A DNA stretch of 64,000 bases from Cheiracanthium punctorium (lineage: Eukaryota > Arthropoda > Arachnida > Araneae > Cheiracanthiidae): contig JAWZYV010018266.1 in the NCBI GenBank assembly GCA_038373885.1, forward strand, positions 356,001 to 420,000. The letters are read 5' to 3'. Shown piece by piece: positions 34,266 to 44,451 of this stretch; position 1 is the first letter of the stretch, and every line of letters begins with the position of its first letter. A model generated the notes under the pieces. That model was given only the letters and a program-made list of their open reading frames with translations, did no database searches and had not been told where the DNA came from. The position numbers and the translations under genes are program-made.

Positions 34266-37200
34266 ATTCCTTAATAAAAATCTCAAACCAAAGCGTCCCC
34301 TTCCAGTACGCATACGTCTTTTGTGTAGGTTTGCTACAGCAAAACACAAACACACTCCTCCAAGCCATCAACTGAAATGCATTTTTTTTTATTTTCTTAA
34401 TATTTACATTTGCATATTTCTTCATATGACGTCTGATAAAATATTCAAATAAGCAATTTTCATCATTTTGTTATTAAAAGTTACATTATTTTCCCCTAAA
34501 TAAAAACGAAGAATTGCAATAAGATTATTGTTAAGATATTCGAAATGTAAATTACATAATCTGCACGACAGAACACACTGAAAAATTTTCGCATTCTATT
34601 TGCATCTAAATGAAGTTTAATGCAATAAACAGGAATTTTATCGAGATTGTTTGGCGGGGGTTTGCCACGATGGAAAAGTGTCTGGCAAGGGATAGAGTGA
34701 TTTCCCATATTGCGAAGAAGAACATATAAAAAAAATAAGCTTTATGAAATGACGAAAATATTCTGCAATTTTATACACCTTTGCCACCTGTTACCTGCCA
34801 AAGCCACGGTCATCCAAACTTTATAGTGGCCGATTGTTCCTACCTCTGTTGGGGGGTATGCGCAGAGAAAGTTTCAGCTTTTATACTATGACGAAGGTCT
34901 GGCGGTCGCTGGCTCTTAGACTATAACATATACATATATACATATTTAAGGGTAGTCATAAGACCTTTACCGATAAAGAGAGATGATATAATTTATAGGA
35001 AGTTTTAAATGTGAGACTCAGTGAAAGACTAGTCTAAAATACTGTAAACTGCATTTAAGTTAACATATTATTATAAAGTGAGACACGTAATGATTGGTGT
35101 TTTGAATTTTAGTGAAAATAATATTATTTTTAAACTGCACTTCAGAAAACTGAAATTCTGAATAAATTTTTGTTTCAATTTTGAATATTATGAAAGTGAC
35201 CCTATAATTGTAATTTTTATCAGTTCGTTTAGCTGCTGTATTATTTAAAATTTTTACAATTAAAATAAATTTAAGGTTTAAATATAGCTTCGAAAAATTA
35301 CTTTTCATCGCACTCCCTTTAATTTCCTTTTAAATAAATCAGTTGAACAGTTGAAGGAAATGAAAATAAACCTACCTGAATATTATCTTTAGCTCCAATT
35401 GTCACAGAAATAAGCAGTTTAGGTTGAATATTGTTGAATATTTTCGTTTACAATTCCATATACATTATGACACTTTAAAACTAGTGTACCCTATTTTTTC
35501 ATGTACAATCCATATACAGTGTACACATGTAGTGAAAAGTTCATTAAAAAATATTCCGCTGTAACGGACTGTCAACGTTTGGGACTTGATTTGTTTCTCC
35601 TCTCAATCCCCTAGGTTTTTCGATACACGAACATGATTTTAAAACTATTATTTTATATTCCAATTTTGTTTCTTATTCTAAAAAAATATAACCTTACGAC
35701 TTATACCTTCTTTTTATTTGCGGTGTGTTGATGATGTTCCAGTTAAACAATATAACTGTATGTGTAAAAAAATGAAAACTGTTTAAAAAATAAGTAAATA
35801 TTCTTTTAAGAAAATTGTGTTCAATTAAAACTGTGTAATTAGTGCATTGTAGTTTTAAAGTATTTTTGCAATACATCCGGCCTTTAAATAAATACCCTTT
35901 AAAAAAATATTAAAGATAAACCCAAATTCAGTTTGGATAAAAAATTTAGGATTGAACTCATAAAACTAACAATTATAGTATTTTTTTAACTAATTATACT
36001 GCATAATACTCTTGTGAAGTTATATGTCGTTTGGCACGATTATTTTTGGAAACTAAAAGTAGTCTGCTGGGGAAAAGTACAGCGAATAGGCGGGTATGGA
36101 AGAGAGCTGGATGCTTATTTTTTATCCTGAAAACGCACGCATTGCAATTCCATCGTGGAACGGCTTCGTCATTGTTTAGAAAATATGATTCCATTATAAA
36201 ATCATGTGTAACATTTAAATACCAAACGATACCTTTCCTGTTAATTTAACACCTTCTGATACGATTATCATAAACGAATGAAGATTATCTTTTTTTTTAC
36301 TAAACAAATCCGTTTGTTGCAGACAGATAGCATTAACCATAGAGTTGGAATTCAATAATTATCTTATAATCTATACTTTTGGATTAATTAATTTTTCTTT
36401 CTTTCTTTTCAATCTAATCAATTGATTAGTCCTGTTTCGTGATTCATATAATAATTTTATGATACACTCTCGTGCAAAAAACTTTGGTAAGAGCTTTAGA
36501 TAATAGAAAATTATTTATGCTGCCGTTTTAACAAATATATTAGCTAATTTTGTCAGTACGTTCTTACGACTGAATATTTAGAGACTTTGGTAAAGCAATT
36601 TAATTTTACGACACAATTTCTCTTCTTTACACTATGATCATGTAGCAGCTCCTCGTAACATATTAAATTATGTTCGGAGTCTAGCAAGCGAGAGCAAACT
36701 TTAATTCATCTGGAATAGAATTGCATGTCAAATTTGCATGCTCGAAGAAATTGCTCACTTTTTGAACTTAGTATTTTCTGCGCTTTTGAGCATCGGCATA
36801 ATTTTAAGTTACCATCGAATTCCGTTTTACAGGGATCCGCAAGAGTCTAAATATGTCACTTAAGAATCGTAGCAGTAACTTGTTATAAGTTCTGAGAAAG
36901 GAAATTATATCTGTCAATGATGAAACAAAATGGAATGCTCATTTATTATTTTAATTTTCTAAATTGCTTGCTGAAGTTTAGAATTGAAAGATATCCTATC
37001 AACTTAATACAAAAATAGAATTATTTGCTTAAACGATTTTTCTCTTGAAGTATTTTAGTAAACTTAAAATAATTATTGGTATACGTTTGTTGCTTTTGAT
37101 TTCTTAGTATAAGATACGAACATTAAAAACCTGTAATTTCCGGTAAGTATAACCACCTGTCTATATGTTGTACTTGTTAATTAGGAAATGCATTATACAT

Positions 37201-37379
37201 AGTAAACATGAATAATTGCAATATTTATATAAGCATGCCATAGTATTTCATAGAAAAATCATTCACACAATACTAGTTAGAATATAGTTGATTATCATCT
37301 CTGTAAAATGGTTACATGTATCTCCTAGCAGTAGGGCACACATGTGTGACTCGGTATCTGAATGAATGTAGGGTTACGA
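34266..37379. other. AT-rich intergenic DNA, nothing recognised
   Basis: About 3 kb of AT-rich sequence with only short motif-free frames. Confidence 0.5.
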
Positions 37380-37504
37380 ACATTATTAATTCTTTTAAAA
37401 GAAGCGTAGAATCATCAGTCAAATTTCTCAACTACATTTCATAAGGGTGGAAGTTATCTTCCGATTAAATCAACATCGAAATTTAAAAAAAAGCCTGAAT
37501 CGTA

Positions 37505-38125
37505 AAATTTCTGCGGTAGCTTCCTTTGTCAGAGATCCATCTGGTTTTTTGAAAGCATTGGCAAAATGTTCACAATTGCTTCAACGGAAGTTTCTGTCGT
37601 CGGTATTACAATAGGATCGTTTATTACATGACGAATAAAATCGCCTTCTATAAACACCGCATTGCAACATGATTCTCAATCATCCAGTTGAATATTAACA
37701 TCCTCTACGTTTGTAACCCTAGGCATTCGGATATTCGTGACATTCGGGCATCTAGTATTAAATTACCATTCGCGGCAACTGCGATAATCCATCTAAAAAA
37801 ATTATGCTTTTTGAAAAAAAAAAATTAAAACTGAATTTAAATACCACGAATTAGTTCCGTTTAAAATTAGTAAATAAATATTCTAACAATACATTAGATG
37901 TAATGTCAGACTGTTTATTTCCGTGCTTTAAACGTCTTAACATCATGCATCCAATAATCTTGATGCAAGTTAAAATTGTCTACTGTGTACTTTGGATGTT
38001 TTATACAAGTAGGAAAGGCAAGAAAATCATTACAATGCAATTTTAAATGGTTCGGCGAAGGCACTCGTATGTATCCTTTAAAATTTCTCCAAATATCACG
38101 AAATGTTTCAACTTTCAGCTAAATT
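37505..38125 (-). pseudogene. Unrecognised decayed coding segment
   Basis: The minus strand contains two coherent stretches unlike the surrounding AT-rich noise. Block 1 (about 38,118-37,916) is about 66 codons: VETFRDIWRNFKGYIRV, LKLHCNDFLAFPTCIKHPKY, DYWMHDVKTFKARK then a stop. It is preceded by a splice-acceptor-like AATTTAG. Block 2 (about 37,760-37,528) reads RCPNVTNIRMPRVTNVEDV, one TGA, then ESCCNAVFIEGDFIRHVIND and IPTTETSVEAIVNILPML before a stop. Residue composition is balanced, with Trp, Cys and Pro. I do not recognise the family. It could be a decayed transposon or viral insertion, or exons of a host gene. Confidence 0.35.
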
Positions 38126-38386
38126 CCAGTTAAGCTAAAATCCAGTTAGAGGCTAAAAATAAATTTCTAAAACAAAAGTTGGAGATTAATCCTACATTTC
38201 GTGTGAAATCACCCAGACCTAATGCTATCCAAAGGAACATTTACTGACACATTACTTGTACTTTCTAAATTAATCTAATTCTAAATGCGAACTTCTAATA
38301 TCTGATACGTAAGAAGCCTTCTTCCCTAATATTACAAGGAAAGCTTCCCGGATCTCTCACGGAATGTAAGGAATTTAAGTCTGTAA

Positions 38387-38871
38387 TAGGGCTGTCACAC
38401 TGAGAAAAATCCGACCGACTTTCCAAGCAAATCAAGTTTCCGGCCGATTTTCTCCGCCGTTACCTTGACGACCGCGAACTCCATTTTTTTCCTTTCCGAA
38501 GGAAAAAATCCGAGTCGGACGAAATATCGCCCAATCAGATACTTCTTCGTGCTACGTCATAAGCAATTTCGAGCAATGGCGACTACTACTATGTTCGAAG
38601 CTTGGCTCGATGTCAGAATCACGTATAAATAAAATTATGGCCGCGTTCAATTGGACTTTGGAATTAGAGATTGCTGCCCATCCGATGCTGCCGAAATTGC
38701 TGCCGATCCGATGTAAATATACCAACGCACGATAAGTAAAATAATAACATGAAAGCCAAATCCGCCGATGACTATTTGGCGTCGGAGAAAGATAACCACG
38801 CCTTCAAGTCCATCGGAAAAGTTGGTCCAGCGCGAAGTTGCTCGGATTTTCCCTTTAGTGTGATAAGGCTA
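38387..38871. mobile_element. PIF/Harbinger-type MITE (candidate)
   Basis: The left end TAGGGCTGTCACACTGAG and the inverted right end TAGCCTTATCACACTAAAG continue into AAAATCCGA.C on both sides. TAA flanks each side (38,384-38,386; 38,872-38,874), fitting the three-base TWA duplication of PIF/Harbinger. The 485 bp element is much richer in CG than its surroundings. Only a short frame (ATGGCGACTACTACTATG start near 38,577) is present, so it is non-autonomous. Confidence 0.65.
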
Positions 38872-38874
38872 TAA

Positions 38875-39329
38875 GAAGTATACACTTAAAGAAACCTAAT
38901 TCGTTAAAATTTACAACTATCTCCTTACAGAAATCGAAAAAAAATGTTAAAATACAGTAAATATTGGGGATGTTGTAGCTCTTTGGCTAATATTTGGCGA
39001 AAGAGCTAGTCAGTTGTAAAAAGTAAAGAAGCTCACGAAAGTACGTATTAGTAAGTGCAATTTAACGTGTCAGAAACTTAAGGAATTTTGAAGTTGATTC
39101 CTAGTCTTTTGTTTTTCTGTTTAAAAAAACTAAAGTTGTATATTATTTTTTATTTATTTTCTGAAAATCACAGCACAAAGTAATTTATTATTGTTATTGT
39201 TATTTGCATTTCTGTAGTCACACTTCAAGCTTCAAACTGAGTTTATGTGTACGAGGTATTAATTTTTATTATGAAAATCCTATTTTTTTATATTCGCGTG
39301 AGTCAACGATGGAGCAAATGATACATATG
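38875..39329. other. AT-rich intergenic DNA
   Basis: Nothing recognised. Confidence 0.5.
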
Positions 39330-40010
39330 CTTAACTAGAAGTCAAAGGCCGTTGTGGAGGCAATTACAACGGGTGCTCGAAAAAGAATAATATATATATA
39401 TAGCTACACACAATAGATTTAATTTTCGTTTACCCAAAATATATAAGTTTATATTCAATTTTTATTATACCCAAATCGAATTCCATGCTCTTCTGGAAGC
39501 CTGCGGAAATTTTTCGCATTCGAAAGATTTCGCTTCGTGTACACAGTCTTTCTTACATTCATGCAGATGATTTATTTGTGAAACAAAACAAGCTGTGTAA
39601 TCTATAAAAAAAGCTATTTTAAATGAATTGGAATCAAACTTTCCTTTCAAAGCCCGATGACCGTGATGAATATGAAATCACATCGTTTGCAAAAACTCAT
39701 TTTTTCAGGCAAATAATTCACTTTTTTTTTACTTTAGGAAATAAAATAGAGCTGAAAATAGCAAAAAAATCGCTTCAAATTTAGAGAACCGATGGATTTT
39801 CCGATTTTTAAAGTAGCATAGATTGTTTTTATATTTTTTGCATAAGTATGAAAATTTTCAACCGGACAGTATAAACGGCGTAGATTTTATAACGATTTTT
39901 CTGCTTTTCAATCTTTTTGAACTTTTTATTCTTCTTGGAGTAATCGAGGTAAAATATTTATTTTGAAGTGGTTGCCCGGAATGAGTCAGGGGTCAGAGTA
40001 ACTATATAGT
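39330..40010 (+). repeat. 690 bp dispersed repeat, copy 2
   Basis: Second copy of the 11,080-11,770 repeat, same orientation, sharing both outer ends and most of the interior with scattered substitutions and small indels. The shared outer limits suggest a transposed unit, but no transposase or clear inverted ends are seen. Confidence 0.7.
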
Positions 40011-40960
40011 AGATTATCTTCGTGCTTTACGAGGCATATTCTTTGGAATATATGAGATTGTCTCCATACACAGAAGAAATAAGCCTAAAAAAATTAAACA
40101 GTCGAACTTTCGCAAAATTATTCGAAAGAAAATGCAACAGATTTCGGAACGAATGAAGAAATTTATTACAAGCATCTTTTTAAAAGATGTTTACGAAATG
40201 ACAATAATGTCTATCTTTCGTCAACCGAAACGCTTTTTTTATTAATTTATTTTAACGCTGATCTGAGGTCATAGCTTCTAATACCCACACAAAACAACTT
40301 ATGCCTTAATTAACTTAGTAGCATTTTTTGTGTAAGCTCCGTGGAGGTTTCCTTGCTACAGGAGCTAATTCCCTCAAATACACCTAACACTTTATTATTT
40401 GCTTTTACCCTTGAGTAGGACAGAAAAGTCATAAGATGAATAGCGCTTGATGCAGAAATCCCCATCGCTGCTTATTTTGGCAAAATAAAATAAAATAAAA
40501 ATAAAATCAATAGCATTATTAATTTTAAAATGTGGAATACTTTTACATAGTATCACTCTCAATGAAATAAAATGTGGTTCTATTATTGCATTGTCATAAA
40601 TACGTAGTATGAAAAGCTCCTTTAAACTACTATCAGCGATTAGATTATATAGATACACACTTGCGTTATCTCTTAAACAGAATCTAGTTTAAAGACTCAT
40701 TTTAAGCAATATATTTTAATTAAATACTTACTCTCATTCTGTTTTAACATTCGCTTTCTTTCATGAAAATAAGAAATAAAAAAGAAGAAAATAAATATAT
40801 CTTGCGTTCAAATTTGAAGTGCTCAAATCTGTCTTGAAACGACAGAAAAAATACACAAATGTGTGTTAAGTATATGTATATCATGGTGATATTCATTGCA
40901 AGCATAATATATAAAAACTACATATGCGCATAAAACTGTGCATATATATATAAATATATA
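40011..40960. other. AT-rich intergenic DNA
   Basis: No gene recognised; an 87-codon minus frame at 40,395-40,658 is motif-free. A short (ATAAA)n run lies near 40,486-40,507. Confidence 0.5.
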
Positions 40961-41078
40961 GTAGTAGTAAAGAGTATAAACGCACCCGCTGCTTGAATAA
41001 ATGAGCGAGCCGTTAAAAGAACACGGGCTAGTAAATAAAATAAGTGTGCGCGTTGTTCTAAAGATTGAATTTTTATTA

Positions 41079-41088
41079 TTATATAAAG
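41079..41088 (+). promoter_or_regulatory. LTR TATA-like box
   Basis: TTATATAAAGG within the 5' LTR, about 125 bases upstream of the polyadenylation motif. Placement fits a U3 promoter; the start site is not determined. Confidence 0.5.
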
Positions 41089-41207
41089 GACCTGACTGAT
41101 GCTAGCCGCCTTGTAAATGGCTAGAGTCTAAGCCTGTATATGTGTATTGTGTAATTTAAATTATCGGTTACCATTTTGAAGATGGTTATAGTGTTTGTAA
41201 ATGTTCC

Positions 41208-41213
41208 AATAAA
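41208..41213 (+). promoter_or_regulatory. LTR polyadenylation signal
   Basis: AATAAA 30 bases before the end of the LTR. The same motif is present in the 3' LTR, where it would act. Confidence 0.6.
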
Positions 41214-41242
41214 ATTTGAAAATTAGAGTGGGAAAACTTTAC

Positions 41243-41261
41243 TGGCGTAGTCGGCAGGATT
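41243..41261 (+). other. Primer binding site, tRNA-Ser type
   Basis: TGGCGTAGTCGGCAGGATT starts directly after the 5' LTR. It is complementary to the 3' end (with CCA) of tRNA-Ser(AGA) as I recall that sequence, over 19 bases. Seryl-tRNA priming is known in some gypsy elements. Confidence 0.8.
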
Positions 41262-41531
41262 GGATTGAATTGAATGCGATACTACAGAATGCTCAGGTGA
41301 GAGCTGTATTTCTTCATAAATTTCATGCAACTGTATTTGTACGTAGCTATAGCAGTTGATCTGCATTATTTTGAAGTTTAATAGGCCAGTTTGGCAGGTT
41401 TTGAAGGAAGTTTCCCTGTTGGTGTTAATATATAGTTGGCCGTCCCGGCATATTTACTTGAAGAATACTCCTGATTCGTATATAAACATATACCTGTAAC
41501 CGTAGCTGAAAACTAGCATTTTAAAAGTGAA

Positions 41532-42713
41532 ATGGCGTTTTTTGGTAAGGGAAAGAAACAAGATTTAATAGTTCTTGCTGAAGAACTGGGTTTAACTGTT
41601 GATACGACATTTACTGTGGTGAAGTTACGTGATCTGATTACGAACGATAAAAACTATGATGAAGAATTTCGTAAAGAAATATTGGCTAGAATTATTGCTG
41701 ATAGAAATGAAGTAAAAGAAAGACAGGATCGGAAAGAGAGAGAAGAGAAAGAAAGAGAGGGAGAAGAAAGGGAAAGACAGGATCGGAAAGAGAGAGAAGA
41801 AAAAGAAAGAGAAAAAGTTTTTGAATTAGAAAAATTGAAAATTGAAAAAATGGCAGAAAATGCGATGTTGGGAAGCCAAGTACGGGAAGGAAGCGGTGTT
41901 AAAACTAATTTAGAAAAATTATTGCCTAGGTTTGATCCGAAGGAAAGTGATATCTGTTTATTTCTTACGTTGTTTGAGAGACAGTTAAAGATGCTTGGCG
42001 TCGATAAAGAAAATTTTGTTGCTCATTTAATTGGGGTGTTGCCAACTCCTGTTTCCTGTTTGATTGCTAGGGAAACAGAAGAGGTAGCGCAAAATTACGA
42101 TGAAATTAAGAAGATGCTGTTAAAAAGATTTAAATTAAGCGCCGAGAAATTCAGACAGTTATTTATGAAACATCAAAAGTCCACAGAAGAAACATGGATG
42201 GAATTTTATTTTAAAATAAAAGCCTATTTTGATGGGTGGATTGACGGGTTAAAAATTAAATCACTAGAAGATTTAAAAAGTCTGATGATCACTGATCAGA
42301 TTAAAAGAAAGGTACCATTTGAAGTGAAAGAACATTTCATGGATGAATGGACGGAGATTGTATCCCCAATAACGTTGGCCGAAAAACTAGATGAATATGA
42401 CGACGTAAGAAGGGTAATGAAGCCAAAATTCGCCAAGGAACGTCCTCTTGCGAAAACAGAAAACGATAATTGGGCAACTAACCCGTACCAGTCAAGATAC
42501 GGAAATTTTGAAAGTCGCCGAAATACAACGTCTAGAAAGGAAAATGATTTTCAAGATAGAAGAAAAGAAAATTTGCATGAACAAAGGAAACGGAATCGAT
42601 GTTTTGAATGCGGATCGTTTGACATTTGCGATCGCAATGTCCGAGATTTAAAAATAAAAGCGATTCACTTAATTTCCATAACAGAAGATCAGAGCGTGCA
42701 CAGAGTAATTTAG
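41532..42713 (+). CDS. gag: Gag polyprotein (capsid plus start of nucleocapsid, truncated by a frame change)
   Basis: Structural protein that would assemble the cytoplasmic particle around element RNA. The frame begins ATGGCG 290 bp after the LTR. Residues about 55-110 are a strongly charged coiled coil built from a duplicated ERQDRKEREEKERE unit. A capsid-like helical domain follows at about 125-305 (FLTLFERQL, then LMITDQIKRKVP and LAEKLDEYDD), resembling gypsy/SCAN-type capsids. A basic region leads to a zinc knuckle beginning CFECGS at about residue 364. The reading frame changes inside that knuckle (about 42,627). The remaining knuckle residues lie in the next frame, so this frame runs about 30 further codons to an unrelated stop. 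The break falls inside a functional motif, so it is probably a mutation, not programmed frameshifting. Confidence 0.85.
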   Translation: MAFFGKGKKQDLIVLAEELGLTVDTTFTVVKLRDLITNDKNYDEEFRKEILARIIADRNEVKERQDRKEREEKEREGEERERQDRKEREEKEREKVFELEKLKIEKMAENAMLGSQVREGSGVKTNLEKLLPRFDPKESDICLFLTLFERQLKMLGVDKENFVAHLIGVLPTPVSCLIARETEEVAQNYDEIKKMLLKRFKLSAEKFRQLFMKHQKSTEETWMEFYFKIKAYFDGWIDGLKIKSLEDLKSLMITDQIKRKVPFEVKEHFMDEWTEIVSPITLAEKLDEYDDVRRVMKPKFAKERPLAKTENDNWATNPYQSRYGNFESRRNTTSRKENDFQDRRKENLHEQRKRNRCFECGSFDICDRNVRDLKIKAIHLISITEDQSVHRVI

Positions 42714-43180
42714 TTCAAATGCAGACTAGTGACGCGAATATAGAAGATAACACTGAAGAAAAATTGAGCATGCTCACCGCACGGGTTGATTTGAGAATAT
42801 CAGATAAATTTAAACTCAAAAGTAATTGCGATAATCTTATGATTTTGGAAGTTGAATGCGAAGGGAAAACATTTAATGGTATCGTAGATACTGGGGCACA
42901 AATATCAGTCATACGAAATGATTTAATACAGAAACATGAAGAAAAGAGTGAAGGTACTGTAAATCTTTACTCAGCGTTTGGAGAAGAAGAAACAGTTCCG
43001 TTAAAAATAGTGAATGTAAAAATAAATGATAGGTTACATGGAAGAGTACCGGTTATATGTGGTATATCTAGAAAACTAAAATGCGATATGTTAATCTGTA
43101 ATACGGCATTTAAATTAATGAAAGAAAACATACAGTTGTTTAATGGTATGGAATTAAATCTGATGTGTGCAGTTTTTTAG
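42626..43180 (+). CDS. Nucleocapsid end and retroviral-type aspartic protease
   Basis: This frame continues the zinc knuckle (SQCP with the last cysteine) and reaches a retropepsin domain. The catalytic DTGA lies at 42,887-42,898, within FNGIVDTGAQISVI, and a hydrophobic C-terminal strand follows. The protease would cleave Gag and Pol inside the particle, acting as a dimer. The annotated start is only the first available codon; the natural product would be a Gag-Pro fusion. The frame ends at TAG (43,178-43,180), directly after six T residues, while integrase coding continues in the -1 frame. Confidence 0.8.
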   Translation: MRSQCPRFKNKSDSLNFHNRRSERAQSNLVQMQTSDANIEDNTEEKLSMLTARVDLRISDKFKLKSNCDNLMILEVECEGKTFNGIVDTGAQISVIRNDLIQKHEEKSEGTVNLYSAFGEEETVPLKIVNVKINDRLHGRVPVICGISRKLKCDMLICNTAFKLMKENIQLFNGMELNLMCAVF

Positions 43181-44451
43181 TTGAAGACGAAGACAAAAGG
43201 TATATAAATCACTTGGTATCGGGAAATGTACAAACAAGGACTGAAAACACTGAAGCAGAAAAGAACGCGAAAGTTCCTGAGACTGTAGCATCGTTCCAGA
43301 AGCTCCAAAGGGAAGACGAACAGTTAAAACCATATTGGAAACATGCAGAAAATCATCAAAATTCATATGAAGTTTTAGATGGTATTCTTGTACATGCCGA
43401 AACAATATGTGGGGAAGATGTCAAACAAGTAGTACTACCCCAATGTAAGAGATCGGATGTGCTTAAAATGGCCCATGAGATTTCATTAGCCGGACATTTA
43501 GGAGAGCGTAAAACTAAAGAACGAATTAAATATACATTTTTTTGGCCATCAATCAAACAAGACGTTAAAAAATTTTGTGAGAGTTGCAAAGAATGCCAAT
43601 TAAGAAGAGTTGAGACATACCGAGATAGGATTCCCATACAACCTATTGTCAGACCTGAAATGCCATTCGAAGTATGGAGTTTAGATTGTATTGGCCCACT
43701 AGAACCACCTTCGGGAAGAAGACATCGGTTTATCATATGTGCAGTAGATTTATGCACCCGATGGGCTGAAGCCATTCCTGTAAGTGAAATCAGTGCTAAA
43801 ACCACATGTGATGTATTAATGAAGATATTTACCCAAACGGGATTTCCTAAAATGATCTGTACAGATCAAGGTACAAACTTTACTTCCAAGTTAACTCAAG
43901 CATTTGAGAACTTGTTAGGCGTTTCACCTCGCTTTTCCACTCCAGGACATCCTGAGAGTATGGGAGCAGTCGAACGCTGGAATAGAACTTTGAAGGATAT
44001 GTTGAATAAAATTATACAAGAATATGGTAAAGATTGGGACATTCACCTCCCGTATCTTATGTTTGCATATAGAGGAGTGCCTCACAGCACTACCGGATTG
44101 TCACCTTATCAATTGGTATATGGAAGATTACCGCCAGGACCTTTAGCGTTGTTAAAAGATATTTGGACAGGTGAACGACAGATTCCAACGACCGCCTCAC
44201 GTCCAATTACGGAATATTTGCAAAACTTGGTGGAGAGTTTGAAAAGGGCTCACGAATTCGCTTCTGAGAATAGCAAGAAGGCTCAGGAAGAATATGTCTC
44301 CAGATATAACCTCCGGTCAAAAGAAAAGTCATTTGCAGTTGGCGATAAAGTTTTCATATTGAGACCGTCATCCTCGCATAAGCTTTTAAATACCTGGATC
44401 GGCCCCGGAACAGTTACGCAGATTACCAGACCACATTCTGTAAAGGTTTAA
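43165..44451 (+). CDS. Integrase (gypsy type) located upstream of reverse transcriptase
   Basis: Inserts element cDNA into the genome. The open frame starts at a GTG, not a real start, so it is the middle of a polyprotein. The zinc domain has H104, H111, C141 and C144. The catalytic core has D174 (WSLDCIG), D234 (CTDQGTNF) and E270 (GAVERWNR), with 35 residues between the last two, the DD35E spacing. A GPY/F-like end (WIGPGTVTQI) closes it; no chromodomain is seen. It overlaps the protease frame by 16 bp in the -1 register and ends in TAA (44,449-44,451), immediately followed by ATG in the same frame. In ordinary gypsy elements integrase is the last pol domain; here it is before reverse transcriptase. 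Confidence 0.9.
   Translation: MCSFLVEDEDKRYINHLVSGNVQTRTENTEAEKNAKVPETVASFQKLQREDEQLKPYWKHAENHQNSYEVLDGILVHAETICGEDVKQVVLPQCKRSDVLKMAHEISLAGHLGERKTKERIKYTFFWPSIKQDVKKFCESCKECQLRRVETYRDRIPIQPIVRPEMPFEVWSLDCIGPLEPPSGRRHRFIICAVDLCTRWAEAIPVSEISAKTTCDVLMKIFTQTGFPKMICTDQGTNFTSKLTQAFENLLGVSPRFSTPGHPESMGAVERWNRTLKDMLNKIIQEYGKDWDIHLPYLMFAYRGVPHSTTGLSPYQLVYGRLPPGPLALLKDIWTGERQIPTTASRPITEYLQNLVESLKRAHEFASENSKKAQEEYVSRYNLRSKEKSFAVGDKVFILRPSSSHKLLNTWIGPGTVTQITRPHSVKV

Larger units (their letters stand above)
40966..41242 (+). repeat. 5' LTR
   Basis: Begins AGTAAAGAG and ends AAAACTTTACT, so the outermost six bases are inverted repeats. It differs from the 3' LTR by an extra 8 bp after TATAAACG, by C/T at 41,106 and by A/C at 41,227. 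Confidence 0.95.
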
